64,000 bases of DNA, from contig NC_053144.1 of the NCBI RefSeq assembly GCF_016808335.1, positions 68,743,400 through 68,807,399 on the forward strand. Reading direction: 5' to 3'. Origin of the DNA: Panicum virgatum (taxonomy: Eukaryota > Streptophyta > Magnoliopsida > Poales > Poaceae). The translations under genes and the position numbers were made by a program. Positions 51,767 to 63,053 of this stretch are shown one piece after another. Every line of letters begins with the position of its first letter. Positions within the stretch are counted from its first letter, which is position 1. The notes beneath the pieces are model-generated. The model was not told the origin of the DNA. It saw nothing but the letters and a program-made list of their open reading frames with translations, and ran no database searches.

Positions 51767-54700
51767 TCACAATTTTGATGTGGCGAGCTTGATGAGATCC
51801 TTCCTCAGTATCTTGCCGGACGCATTCTTGGGAATTTCTGTCACAAATGCCACCTTCCTAACCTTCTTATAAGGCGCTACCTGTTAACATTGCGTATACA
51901 GCAGCAGGTCAGAGAAATTGCGTCAATTAGACAAACGCCTGTCTATTTACCGTTGTTTGCTGGATCGTCTGATGATTCATGAGTCACATATTGCATACCT
52001 GCTTCGCCACAAACTCCATCACCTCGCGATCTGACAAGTTGCTCCCCTTCTTCCTAACTACGTAGGCCATCGGGAACTGGCCAACCTCACGATCAGGAAA
52101 CCTGCCAAAAGCACCAATCCATTCAGAACCTGAAACAGTTAAGATGCCAACAGAGTGTTTACTAACATCTCGATGCCACTTACGGTATAACAGCGACATC
52201 TGCAATTTCCGGATGTGTTAGCAAAAGAGCCTCCAACTCTGCCGGAGGCACCTGTCCATACACGAGTTATATTTCAGATGCCAAGAAACACTTACTAGTT
52301 CAGAACTTTAGACTAAAATGGATCTCAGCACGAGTTATATTTCAGATGCGCTCACTCCTCAATGATGCTTACCTGATACCCTTTGTATTTGATCAGCTCT
52401 TTGAGGCGATCAACCACGAAGAGATACCCATCCTCGTCTATGTAGCAGAGGTCCCCAGTCTTGAGCCATCCGTCAGGTGTCAACGTTGACTGTGTTGCCT
52501 CTGTGTTCTTGAAGTACCCTGGGAAGATCAACATCGCATGCTCATCATGTATTAACCAACCTGTTCTAAAAGCAGTAACACGGAATCTACTGACTTGGAC
52601 TGCACATTTCGTTCTACCAGAGGCCACTACGTATGTCTATAGCTGATTGGTAAGTTTGAACGACTCCCATGCCTCACCTCCTGTTAGCTAACGTTCTAAA
52701 ATGAAAGAGAGACTATATTCTGGTAATTGAATCATTGGAAAGTAACAACTGAGTGTTGATGCTCCGAATCCTGAGCATTCTATCACATGTTTGGGAGAGA
52801 AAAGAGTCAAACTTGAAACCCTGCAACCCGTATAGGATAGCCGTCAATCTCGAACACATGAATATTTCAGTTAATCCTGTTGTTTTGCAGTGCCTTGCTT
52901 CTGCCTACACTTCTGCCTCTTCAGAAAGCCAAACCCTGATTACTCGTTCAGATCAACATATATAACCAGCAAAGTTGCAGTGTAGGATTAACCATAATAA
53001 TCAACACTAAAATGGTGCTATTTCATACGTGTTGCTGGGAGCATGGGGACTAGTTAATAACCGTTTATTGACAGGTGAGACTAGATGCTAATGATACATA
53101 TGAAGGGCACGTTCTCTGCAACTCGTTCTAACTGTATAAACTGACTGGGTTTTTTTTTTAGAAGAATTGACTCTGTATTTGTGAGATGAGTTCCACCTCA
53201 GTACAAATTTAGCGGTCTGGAACAGAATGAGCATATGGAGAGATTCATGTAAAATACATAGGAACTTTGTTGTTGTCTAAATACCGAAGACAACAATGCC
53301 ATTACTCTCTGACTTGTGCATATTATGTTCTAGTACTCTACTAAAATGGTTGGAGTTCAATACTGGACTCCACTTAAAAAGGTGAGACTGGGCAAAAGGC
53401 ATCCAGAAATTGAGAATTGAACACGATAGTAGTCCGGAACAGCTAGCACAGTTTACTGACAAAATGCAATTGGATCGCTGATATTAACAACTCTAATGAA
53501 CCATTAGAGTTGAATGTTCGCTGATATTAGCTGACATATTATTGCAAACTAATTTCACATTTGGACTAATGAACCATTACTCTCTGATCTGTTTTCTTGC
53601 AAGTTGTGCAAGTATTATACTACTCCTACTTGCTTATCTCTAGACAAATGCTTATCGCAATTAAGAACACGTTTATTCAGTACGCTTATTATTTTAACCC
53701 CACGCCCTGATTAAAGACATTCAGAGTTGGTCAAATGCAATATATAAAATCATGGACATAGTACAAACTAATTATATATTGCGGTACGTGATTCCCGTTG
53801 TTACCTTTCATGACGTATGGCCCCCGGAACCAGAGCTCGCCTGTGCGGTTCACCGGGAGCGCCTCACCGGTGTCCGGATCGACGATCTTAGCCTCGGTGT
53901 TGGGCGAGAGCAGCCCAGCCGTGCCGTAGCGGCGGCTCTCCTCTGCAGAGTCCGTGGACGCGCCGATGGCCGTGCTCTCCGTGAGCCCGTACCCCTGCAG
54001 GATCTCCACCTGCGGGTACTTGTCCCTGAACCCCTCGATGATCTCCTTGCTCAGCGGCGCGCCGCCGGAGAGCACCTTGCGCAGCTGGCCGAGCGGCAGC
54101 GGCTTGGGGTGCGCCACCATGGCGACCAGGATGGGCGGCACGAGCGGCAGGTAGGTGACCCCGTACTCGTTGATGGCGCGCAGCATCTCGGGGAGCTCGT
54201 ACTTGGAGAGCACGACGATGGTGGCGCCGCAGCCGAGCAGCCCCGTGGCGAAGGCGACGAGGCCGTAGACGTGGAACATGGGCACGGTGCAGAGGAAGGC
54301 CTCGGTCCTGTCGGAGCTCTCGAGGCGGAACCGCGTGATGATGATCTGCACCATGGAGATGAGGCTCCGGTGCGTGGCGACGACGCCCTTGCTGGGCCCC
54401 GTGGTCCCCGAGGAGTAGAGCAGCGTGGCGGGGTCGTCCTGCGTGACGCGCTCCCTGCGGCGCGCGGGGTCGGGCGTCGTGGCGGAGATCTCCCCGATGG
54501 TGGCGACGACGGCGGCGGGGTCGGAGGGGAGGCGCTCGAGCTCGAGGAGCACGACGCGGAGGCCAGCGGCGGGGAGCTTGGGGAGGAGGTCCCGGGTGGT
54601 GAAGGCGAGGACGGGGCGCGCGTCGGCGACCTGCTTGGCGATCTCGGCGGGCGTGTTGAGCGGGTTGGCGGTGGTGAGCACGGCGCCGAGGGACATGGCG

Positions 54701-55017
54701 GCGAGCGCGGCGACGGGGAAGTGGACGGAGTTGGGGGAGAGGATGAGCGCGGCCTGGCCCTTGCGGAGGGAGAGCGGCGGGGCGGCGAGCGCGGTGGCCG
54801 CGCCCGCGACGGCGCGCCAGAGGTCGGCGAAGGTGACCCTGCGCCCCGTGGCGGCGTCGACGAGCGCGACGGTCCCCGCGTGGCGGCGGGAGGCGAGGAA
54901 GGTGACGACGTCGAGGTCGCGGTCGGCGGGGAGCGGGACGTCGGCGCGCTTGCTGCGGAAGGAGCGCGTGGCGGCGCAGTAGCCGCTGCGCGGGTCCACC
55001 GGCGGCGGCGGGGCCAT
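51767..55017 (-). CDS. 4CLL4: 4-coumarate:CoA ligase-like acyl-CoA synthetase, peroxisomal
   Basis: Five minus-strand exons (55017-53805, 52518-52373, 52251-52184, 52101-51999, 51880-51767) join in phase to 547 residues, the usual 4CL-like length. It is an ANL-superfamily adenylate-forming enzyme: AMP-binding motif [15 protein letters not shown] (about 199-213), [23 protein letters not shown] (393-399), [33 protein letters not shown] across exon 2, and the C-terminal catalytic lysine in [11 protein letters not shown] (Lys533). It should activate a carboxylic acid to its CoA thioester using ATP. The protein ends in SKL, a canonical PTS1 peroxisomal signal, so it belongs with OPCL1-type enzymes that activate jasmonate precursors or other carboxylates rather than lignin 4CL. 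The substrate is inference. [14 protein letters not shown] is chosen as the start; upstream in-frame sequence is low-complexity leader. The symbol follows recollected rice synteny. Confidence 0.93.
52519..53804 (-). other. Intron 1 of the CoA ligase gene
   Basis: A 1286-base GT-AG intron, AT-rich, with no coding signal and no recognised repeat. Confidence 0.8.
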
Positions 55018-55105
55018 GGCGATCGGCGGGATCGGATGGATGGATCGCGCGCGATCTGCCTGTTGGCTCTCTTGGTCCCGGGTGGTGGCGCCGCGCTCTA
55101 GTCCT

Positions 55106-55143
55106 CCTCTGCTCTGCTCTGCTCTGCTGTGCTGTGCTGTGCT
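55106..55143. repeat. GCTCT/GCTGT pentamer microsatellite in the CoA ligase leader
   Basis: About four CTGCT-type pentamers change to three or four GCTGT pentamers. It lies 90-125 bases upstream of the start codon, probably in the transcribed leader. Confidence 0.8.
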
Positions 55144-55614
55144 GGTGGTTGGTGCGTCTGCGGGCGTCTCTCTGCTTGGTCTGACTTGGCGGGCGTGGCA
55201 ATGGCAAGGTCGCAGTAGCCCTCCTCCGCGTCCGGGCGACATGCCGAGATGCCGTCGCCGTCGCCGTCGCGTTCAAATGGTGGCTGGTGGGCCCTCTGGA
55301 AAGCGTGCAGCATGTGCAGAAAAACATACCCAAGTGGTTGGCAAAGCAGAGCTGCCGCTGACTGACTCGCACTCGCAGGCGTGCGACGACTGACGAGCGG
55401 GACCACATGCCCACATCCCGTCCGTGTGCAGGTGCACCACCTGTCGGTGCCGGGGTGAATGCGGCGCAAGGGTGGGTGCCTGGGTGGGCTAGACCTCAGA
55501 AGAATCTGCGTCCTTCGGTGCCCGACTGCCGTCGTGCGGCCTTGGGTGCAACCTGGCTCCTGTGCTCCGTCCCAGTTTAAGGAAACCGAGCTAATCGGCA
55601 CTCATTATTACTAG

Positions 55615-56377
55615 AAAAAAAAAGTTTATTTTTGACCATCTAATTCTGACCTCAGTTTAATTTTGGCCATCGAACTCCAAAACCGGATATCTTTGGCCAT
55701 CCAACTATCAAAACCGTTCAAATTTGACCATCAAACTATTTTTGGTGGGTGTTTTTAATTTTTTTTATTTACAATTAAGTTCTTAGATCTTAAAATAATT
55801 ATTACTTTCTGTCCGTACCTCCGATTTATGTCATTGTTGCGGTCACGCATTCGTAACGGTGAGCTTTATTTTTTAAAATGTTCTTCATACTATTTTATCA
55901 CTATAGTCCTTGGATCTTAAAATGATTATTATTTTTTCTAGTATCTCCGATTTAAGTGATTCTTGTGGTCATGCCTTCGTAACTATGAGTTTTGTCTTTT
56001 AAAATATTATTTATATTATTTAGTAATTGTTTATTTTACTTTTCTTATATTGTTATTTTTACACAACAATATAAAAAATAATATAACAAATAGTGATAAA
56101 ATAGTATGAAAAATATTTTAAAAGATAAAGCTCACCGTTACGAATGCGTGACCGCAAAAATGACATAAATCGGAGGTATAGACAGAAAGTAATAATTATT
56201 TTAAGATCTAAGGACTTAATTGTAAATAAAAAAATTAAAACCACATACCAAAAACTAGTCGATGATCAAATTTGAACGGTTTTGATAGTTGGATGGCCAA
56301 AAATATCCGATTTTAGAGTTCGATGGCCAAAATCAAATTGAGACCAGAATTAGATGGTAAAAAATGGACTTTTTTCC
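55615..56377. mobile_element. Palindromic MULE-type MITE with 10-bp TSD
   Basis: 763 bp flanked by the perfect 10-bp repeat TTATTACTAG (55605-55614, 56378-56387). Arms of roughly 290 bp are inverted copies, for example GGCCATCCAACTATCAAAAC on the left against its inverse at about 56280-56300, and CACCGTTACGAATGCGTGAC on the right against its inverse near 55843. The centre (about 55905-56085) carries a second, diverged copy of the inner arm (CTTGGATCTTAAAAT...TATCTCCGATTTA) in direct orientation. Non-coding. The TSD length fits the Mutator superfamily. Confidence 0.85.
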
Positions 56378-56754
56378 TTATTACTAGCACACGTGCAAAC
56401 AGCAAACGTACGGCGTCTGACTTTGGCTCTCCTCGGCAGGAGGTTGGGCCGTCTTTCATCATGCTCCAGAGCCAGCACGAAACTCAGAATTGTTTTTTTT
56501 TTCTGTTTGGGCAATGAAAGCGTTGCTGGTAATACAAAAAGGCACACGACGATTAGGTCTTCATATAATGCTTGCTTGGTTATCCGCTACTCCGGCGTCA
56601 GTCGTTCAGAATTCAGATAAGCTTCCCAGCGGCCAGCCAGGTCAGTGCCTGCGCCATCTGAGCCGTTCGAGAAACCGTTTAGCAACAATGGCAACACGAC
56701 AACCCTGCGTCCAGCGAAATAGTAGCATCAATCTAATTGCCCCAGAGAAGGTTA

Positions 56755-56986
56755 GGCCCGTTTAGTTCGTGAAAAAGTTTGGGTTTTGACACTGTAGCAA
56801 TTTCGTTGTTATTTGCCAATTAATGTCCAATTATAAATTAATTAACGTCGTTAGATTCATCTCGTGAAAATCAGTCAGACTGTATAATTAGTTATTTTTT
56901 CAACTATATTTAATGCTTCATGCGTGTGTCGGAAGATTTGATGTGACGAGTACTGTTGGAAAAAATTTTGGGAACTAAACGGGGCC
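56755..56986. mobile_element. Tourist-like MITE with TTA duplication
   Basis: 232 bp, ends GGCCCGTTTAGTTCG and, inverted, GGCCCCGTTTAGTTCC. TTA flanks both sides (56752-56754, 56987-56989). Same body and length as 20330 and 38657. Confidence 0.88.
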
Positions 56987-57232
56987 TTATACACATTCGC
57001 TCAACTATGAAAGGGCACCCCGAAACATAGCACAAAAGGGGAGCTCGGATTCTCGGAAGGAGCAAACTTCCTGCACCGGATAATCATTTTTTTCTTTTTG
57101 AACCATCCAACACCAGACAAAAGGCAATGCAGTCTGCATTCAGTCTGTACCTAAATGTAGAACTGAACTGAACAAATGCACAAAACAAAAAAAAAATTGC
57201 TTGGGCCAACAGCTCAATTTGAACATGTGTTA

Positions 57233-58153
57233 GGTAGCGTTTGGATGTCTGTATTCCAGGCTTGGAATCGGCATTGGCATTGCCAGCCCTAAATACCAGC
57301 TGTTTGGGTGGTTTGGAATTCGGAATTGGAATTCCAACCCAATACCAAGCGGTATTCATCGCACGGGAACTCACTTGCCTCCAATACCGAGCCGGACCCC
57401 TTCGTATTCGCTGGCATTGTTCTTCTCCGTCGTCTCCCGCATCTTCGTCGCGTTCTCTTCCTCTCCGCCGCCCCTCCCGAGGGTCCCTCTCCAGCGAGTT
57501 GCCCCGCCCCCCTCCGGAGAGCCGTGCTACCCTTCCTGCGGCCCTCCTCCGCCGCCCCCTCCCCTTCCTTCTCTCTGGGTAGCCGCGCCGCCCCTCGCCT
57601 TCCTCCTCTCAGGGGAGCCGCGCCGCCCCTCGCCTTCCTCCTCTCAGGGGAGCCGCGCTGCCCCTCCCCTTCCTCCTCTCTGGAGATTCACCTCGTCAGG
57701 GGCTCCCCAGGCGGACCGACGGAGAACTGGAGGCCCACGCGTCCGCCTCCTCGCCAGGGCTCCTCGTCGGGGATGGGGAAGAAGAGTGCTGGTCCGTGTG
57801 CACGGCTCCTCGACGGCGCGGAGCAGGAGACGAGGGTAGCGCGGAGCAGGAAGGGGCGAACAGCTCTGGCGTGGAGAAGAACGGGAGAGGTGAGGCGACG
57901 GCGCGGTGGTGGGCGGAGGCGGAGTCACGAGTCTGCTTCTCTCTTTTAGCTGGTGTGTGCATCCAATTCTCAATTCGATGGTGTATGCATCCAAACACGA
58001 TTTGTTATTTTTCATCTCGTCAAATTCCATCCACCAATTTCATCTCCATCCAAACAAAAACATTGGTATTAAACCCAATGCCAAAGCTAGTCAGATTTGG
58101 CATTTAGCCCAATTCAATACCAAGCCTTTCAATGTTTACATCCAAACAGAGCC
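57233..58153. mobile_element. 921-bp PIF/Harbinger-type non-autonomous element with GC-rich core
   Basis: Ends GGTAGCGTTTGGATGTCTG and, inverted, GGCTCTGTTTGGATGTAAA. TTA flanks both sides (57230-57232, 58154-58156). The outer parts are rich in GGAATTGGAATTCC and CCAATACC phrases. The core (about 57400-57930) is C-rich with a repeated GGGGAGCCGCGCCGCCCCTC unit (about 57600-57665), very unlike the AT-rich ends, so it may be acquired sequence. It ends only 226 bases before the cpSRP43 start codon. Confidence 0.75.
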
Positions 58154-58379
58154 TTATAGATATTTCTGGCCCATGAACGAAAAAAAGAACAAGACACCAC
58201 AACACCACACGCCATCTGCGCCGTCCAATGCAAATTGGACGGCCGATGTCGCCCCAGGATCCACAACCCCATCGCCTTATCCACGACCACCCCTCCCAGA
58301 CCCAAAACTTCGCCGCGTTCCCTCCACACGCGCCAGCGCCACCAGTCCACCATCACCACCTCCCCCGCCGGTTTCTACA

Positions 58380-59537
58380 ATGGAGGCCGTTCTACGACAT
58401 CCATCGCTCTCCCGCCTCAAGCCACCGAACCCTCACAGGACGCCATCGCCATCCCTCGCTTCCCCTTCCCTCCTTCGCCTCCGCGCTCGCCGGCTCGCCG
58501 CCGCCGCAGTGTTCCAGGACCAGAAGCCCAAGGAGCCAGCAAACAAGGGAGGCGATGAGGAGGAGGAGGCGGCTTACGGCGAGGTGGACCGCATCGTCTC
58601 CAGCCGCACGGTAAAGAACCCGGTGTTCGCGGAGGACGGCTCCGCCACCACGTCCGTCGCCACGGAGTACCTCGTGGAGTGGCAGGACGGGCACGAGCCG
58701 TCCTGGATCCCCGCGGAGGCCATAGCCGCGGACGTCGTGGCGGAGTACGAGACGCCGTGGTGGACGGCGGCCAAGAAGGCGGACGCCGAGGCGCTGGCCG
58801 CGCTGCTCGCGGACGAGACGCTGCAGCGGGACCCGGACGCCGAGGACGCGCAGGGGCGCACCGCGATGCACTTCGCCGCGGGGCTGGGATCCGAGGACTG
58901 CCTGCGCGCGCTCGCCGCGGCCGGGGCGGACCTGGGCCACCAGGAGCGCGCCGGCGGCGGCCTCACGCCGCTGCACATCGCGGTGGGGTACGGCCGCGCC
59001 GTGGCCGTGCGCACGCTGCTGGAGCTGGGCGCCGACCCGGAGGCTCCCGACGGGCAGGGGCGGACGCCGCTGGAGCTGGTCCAACAGGTGCTCGAGAAGA
59101 CGCCCAAGGGCAACCCGGCGGCGTTCCAGCTCCGGCAGGGGCTGGAGGCGGCGCAGAAGGAGCTGGAGAAGGCCGTCTACGAGTGGGCCGAGGTGGAGAA
59201 GGTGATCGACGGGCGCGGCGAAGGCAAGTGGCGCGAGTACCTGGTGGAATGGCGCGACGGCGGCGAGCGGGAGTGGGTGAAGGCGCCGTGGGTGGCGGAG
59301 GACCTGGTGAGCGACTTCGAGGCCGGGCTGGAGTACGCCGTGGCGGAGGCCGTGGTTGACAGGAGGCAGGCCGCGGCGGAGGACGGGGAGGAGAAATGGG
59401 AGTACCTTGTCAAGTGGGTGGACATCGAGGAGGCTACGTGGGAGCCCGCCGAGAACGTGGACGCCGAGCTCGTGCAGGAGTTTGAGCAGAGGCAATCAGG
59501 ATCCGCTGGTGGCGATGGCAGCGGCACTGCACCATGA
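58380..59537 (+). CDS. CAO: Chloroplast signal recognition particle 43-kDa subunit (cpSRP43/CAO)
   Basis: Single exon, 385 residues. Residues 1-45 are Ser/Pro/Arg-rich with few acids, a typical chloroplast transit peptide. Domains in order: chromodomain 1 (about 68-125, [21 protein letters not shown]), then four ankyrin repeats (about 126-255, including [20 protein letters not shown] and [20 protein letters not shown]), chromodomain 2 (about 270-318, [20 protein letters not shown]) and chromodomain 3 (about 322-370, [20 protein letters not shown]). Aromatic cage residues are visible in chromodomains 2 and 3. The protein works in the stroma with cpSRP54, chaperoning light-harvesting chlorophyll proteins to the Alb3 insertase and protecting glutamyl-tRNA reductase. 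Plant cpSRP43 genes are usually intronless, as here. A longer in-frame reading upstream lies in transposon sequence and is not used. Confidence 0.96.
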   Translation: MEAVLRHPSLSRLKPPNPHRTPSPSLASPSLLRLRARRLAAAAVFQDQKPKEPANKGGDEEEEAAYGEVDRIVSSRTVKNPVFAEDGSATTSVATEYLVEWQDGHEPSWIPAEAIAADVVAEYETPWWTAAKKADAEALAALLADETLQRDPDAEDAQGRTAMHFAAGLGSEDCLRALAAAGADLGHQERAGGGLTPLHIAVGYGRAVAVRTLLELGADPEAPDGQGRTPLELVQQVLEKTPKGNPAAFQLRQGLEAAQKELEKAVYEWAEVEKVIDGRGEGKWREYLVEWRDGGEREWVKAPWVAEDLVSDFEAGLEYAVAEAVVDRRQAAAEDGEEKWEYLVKWVDIEEATWEPAENVDAELVQEFEQRQSGSAGGDGSGTAP

Positions 59538-60477
59538 TGATCATGATGAAGGTGGCCATGTATGCTTCCTCCTGGCATTCTTCTCCTGATGCTTGGACTG
59601 ACTGAGTTGAGCCCTCTCCTGATTCATGTATCAATAGCGATTTGGATTTTGTAGTAGGATGCAACATTTTGTGAGTGTCATATTTCGACCGAAATTTGCA
59701 GTTTCAGCAGATTTCATCCTTGCCCACTCCGGAAATGATTACTTTTTTTAATTCTCTCTTCGGATTAGAAGAAAACAACTCTTGCTAACCTGTTCCTCGG
59801 ACCTGTCTCACATGAAGGCATCAGTTTTGCTAGTCTGCAAAACAGGATGCACAAGATACATTGTGCAGGTCTTTACAGGTTAGTGGATGACATCAACTCT
59901 AGACTGATCGAAAGGCTTCGCAGATTCATCAGCTACAAAGAACGAATGAAGAATTCTTTTTAGGGAAACGAATGAAGAATTCTGAGCATCATTTAAAAGA
60001 AAGGCAAAACTCTTACATACAGAAATGTAATATGTTCTTCCCATTAGTGAATAAATAATAAATCATCTCTCGTTGAATCCATCCTCGCACATCTGAAGTC
60101 CAGCTCTCTTGGTTAACAGAACTCTCTTGTTTCTAACTCATATTGCATAAACAAAAGGAGTATTGCCTCTGAAGTATACTTTACCAGACTATAGCAAACG
60201 AAATGCTCCGCCTCCGCTGAGATGCGCTGCAGGATGGCAACAATGGAAATTCAACCGGAAATTCTCTTTAGGTAGCTTGAAGTACGAACTCGAGCTTAGG
60301 GAATCAATCAGCAACCTGCCAAGATAAGATTCAGAGTATGTTAGTCCCACCCGGCGAAAATTCGGTGAAAAGAAATCAAAGCAAGTGAAAGCGCGATCCC
60401 ACGGCACCGATATGACAAGAAGTTCAGTGCTCAAATCACTGTGAAAGCGCTTCTTAAGTCTGTGAAATAGTGGTTAG
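59538..60477. other. Downstream of cpSRP43, no gene
   Basis: The first part should be the cpSRP43 trailer. At 59958-59966 a 9-bp insert (TTTTAGGGA) lies between perfect 17-bp copies starting AACGAATGAAG (59941-59957, 59967-59983). The rest shows nothing recognisable. Confidence 0.5.
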
Positions 60478-62148
60478 TGTAACAACCGCCTCGCGGACGG
60501 TCCGCACTGGGCCGGCGGACGGTCCGCCCGAGGTGACGCCCAGATATTTACCTCCTTGTGGGACCCGCCTGTCATATCTTCCTCCTCCCTCTGCTCACTC
60601 CGTCCCGAGACGAGCAGAGCCCGACCGCTCGCCTCGACGTCGCCCCCTCCCCTCGATCTCCCTTCTCCGGCCATCTTTCCTCGATTCCTTGCGAGAGTAC
60701 CTTCCCGAGCCCCTCCTCCACCTTCTCCGACCCCTAGCCCCACTCCTCCCCGGCTGAATCGTCTCAACCACCGCGGGTCACCATTGGAGCCCCTTGAAGC
60801 TTGCTCCACTGTCGATCCGCCTCTCCAGTCGTCCTCCGCTCTAACCGACCGCGGGAACGGGTTTGTGGTAAGTTGCTTGTGCTCCCTAGCCTTGTTCCCC
60901 TTCCGTGGGTGCTGCCGGCGTCGGTGAGCGACCGCCGCCGCCGTCACCGTGCTTGCGGCCGCCTGGTGCATGGTGTCAAAGATAGGAGTCGCGGACGGTC
61001 CGCCCAGGGGGCCGGACAGTCCGCAGGTCAAGTTAGGTTTCGTCCAGAGACGGTGTCGTCTCTGGTAGTTTAGTAGAGTCGCTTGCGGACAGTCCGCTAT
61101 ATGGGAGCAGACGGTCCGCCGTTGGGGCTTGAAATTGTTCCAGAGACGATGTCTCTGGCGGGGTTCGCAGGATTTAACTGCGGACGGTCCGCCACTTGGG
61201 CGCGGACAGTCCGCAGTAGAGTCAAGGAGTTTGTCCAGAGGCGTTGCCGTCCCTGGTAGATCGATTATGTGAACCGCGGACGGTCCGCCAAGGGTGGCCG
61301 GACAGTCCGCAGGCGGTTTTAGAAATTGTTCCAGAGAAGTTGTTGCCTCTGGTGGGTGGGCGTAGGTGTACTGCGGACAATCCGCTAAGGGTGAGCGGAC
61401 GGTCCGCCATATAGATGGAAGTTTGTCCAGAGACATACTTGGTTCTAGAGGGTCGGTAGATTAGTACGGCGGACGGTCCACCCCTTGGGTGCGGACAGTC
61501 CGCAGGATATTTTTAGTTAAAGTAAAGTAGTTACATCTTTGGGCTGCACTCATTTATTCCATATGCATACGTGTAGTATCCGCAGCTGAGGGCGCCGTAT
61601 TTGAGGTGATTGCGGCACCGCAGGAGCAGCCGACGCAAGCCCAGGAAGAGAGGTGTGAGCACCCGGCCCAAGGCCCGGTTGAACCTAGTGTCGAGCAACA
61701 AGCGCAAGGCAAGCCCCGGAGCACAACCTATTAATTTTAAATTTATTCCATCTATATGTATATCAATTACTTGTGCATTACGTATAGAAATTGGTTGAAA
61801 CTCTAGTTGCATGATCTCTAGGGTTCCTTGAGTTTATACTAGTATAATAGGACGATAGTAATGCTATGCTTAAGAGTTCTCGGTAGAAGTCGAGTGACTT
61901 CTTGTCACTCGCGAGATATAGGATATATAGAAGTTGAGTAATTTCCAGTTACTCGCGAGACAAATGATATGTCTACTTATATTACAGTACTTGCGTTTTG
62001 GAAATGGATATGGAGATGTGAGACCGGGCGGGGATGGTGTTTAGGTATGGCAGCAGGACAGCGTTCTTGGTTGTCTTAGCCCCGTCTGTGTCGGTTAAGG
62101 ACGGCGGTTACGCTTAATTAATCGTTTTAACTCGGCGGGTCTGTCACA
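60478..62148 (+). mobile_element. 5' LTR of a retrotransposon, partial element
   Basis: 1671 bp starting TGTAACAACCGCC and ending GGGTCTGTCACA, directly followed by a primer-binding site. GTTAG precedes it and GTTGG follows it. The first 450 bases are C-rich. 60985-61510 is a tandem array of CGGACGGTCCG palindromes. The last part is AT-rich with short tandem GTCGAGTGACTT/GTTGAGTAATTT-like repeats (about 61890-61960). No gag-pol domains and no second LTR are seen before the window edge, so the element is deleted or interrupted. Confidence 0.8.
60985..61510. repeat. About 96-bp tandem array with paired palindromes
   Basis: Six units starting near 60987, 61080, 61178, 61273, 61369 and 61466. 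Each begins with two 11-12 bp palindromic boxes (CGGACGGTCCG and GCGGACAGTCCGC variants) about 20 bases apart. Most continue with TTGTTCCAGAGAC...TCTCTGG, itself a short inverted repeat. An isolated pair also lies at 60494-60530. Confidence 0.85.
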
Positions 62149-62150
62149 GT

Positions 62151-62162
62151 TGGTATCAGAGC
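62151..62162 (+). other. Retrotransposon primer-binding site (tRNA-iMet)
   Basis: TGGTATCAGAGC, three bases after the LTR end, is complementary to the 3' end of initiator methionine tRNA, the usual primer for plant LTR elements. Confidence 0.9.
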
Positions 62163-62769
62163 TGAAATGCACCAGGGGGTACCAGCATAATTATTTTCGT
62201 GTTTTAAAAACTAAAAAAAAGTTTTAGAAAAGTATGTTTCCTTGCGCTTAAGGGATTAGCAGATGTTAGTTCGTAAGCCCTATATAGTGTAGGTTATATC
62301 AGGTGGCTATAAATAGAGTATTAACTAACTCCTAGTCATTTATTAGTGTTGTGTATATATATCTATATTGTGATTCTTCTGCAGGTACACTAATTCCGTT
62401 TACGTAGGAAAGATTAATAGTAAACGGCTAGTATATAGGGATAGTACGTATTGTGCCACCGAAGGATATCCGTATATTGTCATAGTGTGATTGGCAAAAA
62501 TTTATTTTTGTGAGGACGTATAGGTCATGCATACATCATACCATACGTACTGTTTTCGCTTTACTCGTTTATTAGCATCTCATTGTATTGATCATATGGT
62601 GTTTTTTTTCGTTTAGGGGTTTATTGGGTGGGAACTAAATAAATAGGGCGAGCCTGAGAATTCCTCGAGCCCGTTCGATCCACGTGTCATGTCTCGTTAC
62701 TGCCAGCCGGTCGTCCAAGCGGAAGAGTGACCACGACGACAGGAGCAATTATTACTTCCAAAAAAAGAA
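62163..62769. other. Retrotransposon leader and intergenic sequence
   Basis: AT-rich leader-like sequence after the primer-binding site without gag coding; the point where the element ends is not visible. Confidence 0.4.
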
Positions 62770-63053
62770 AAAAAATTCGACCATTAATTATTAGTATTAA
62801 ATGAAGTCAGTTTGCAAAAATAACTCCACCTTTGTGCTACTTCACGAGAAAACTTTAATGAGACTTTTGACCGCACGACTAGACGATGGCTACTATAACA
62901 TTACTGTAGTCAATCATGAATTAACTATCGTCATTAGATTCTAAAAAGTTGCACCCATATATGAAAAAATTTCACAAATAAACTTCGTTTAATACTTCGT
63001 GCATACAAAATTTCTTTTATGGCGCTAGCTGTGCTAGCGAACCAAACGGTGCC
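62770..63053. mobile_element. Degraded Tourist-like MITE
   Basis: It shares with 21527 the body TTAATGAGAC, ACTGTAGTCAAT-type sequence, a TCATTAGATTC block and AAATAAACTTCGTTTAATACTT. The right end AACCAAACGGTGCC is visible; the left end is unclear. Confidence 0.5.

Noticed and set aside
53752..55101. A 449-residue plus-strand frame
   Set aside because: Antisense to the CoA ligase exon 1; composition is Gly/Glu/Asp/Arg filler without domain motifs.
53888..55414. A 508-residue minus-strand frame overlapping the CoA ligase gene
   Set aside because: It is Arg/Pro/Ala-rich and out of frame with the clear ANL domain; it reflects high GC at third codon positions.
57906..58379. In-frame N-terminal extension of cpSRP43
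   Set aside because: It runs through a transposon and low-complexity sequence; the transit peptide starts naturally at the ATG at 58380.
58392..59495. A 367-residue minus-strand frame over cpSRP43
   Set aside because: Antisense shadow of a GC-rich single-exon gene.
60474..61436. A 320-residue minus-strand frame with repeated WRTVR/ADCP phrases
   Set aside because: The repetition is produced by the 96-bp palindrome array of the LTR, not by a protein repeat.
60985..61510. CRISPR-like array
   Set aside because: The repeats are palindrome pairs with conserved spacers inside a plant LTR; no cas genes, and the genome is eukaryotic.
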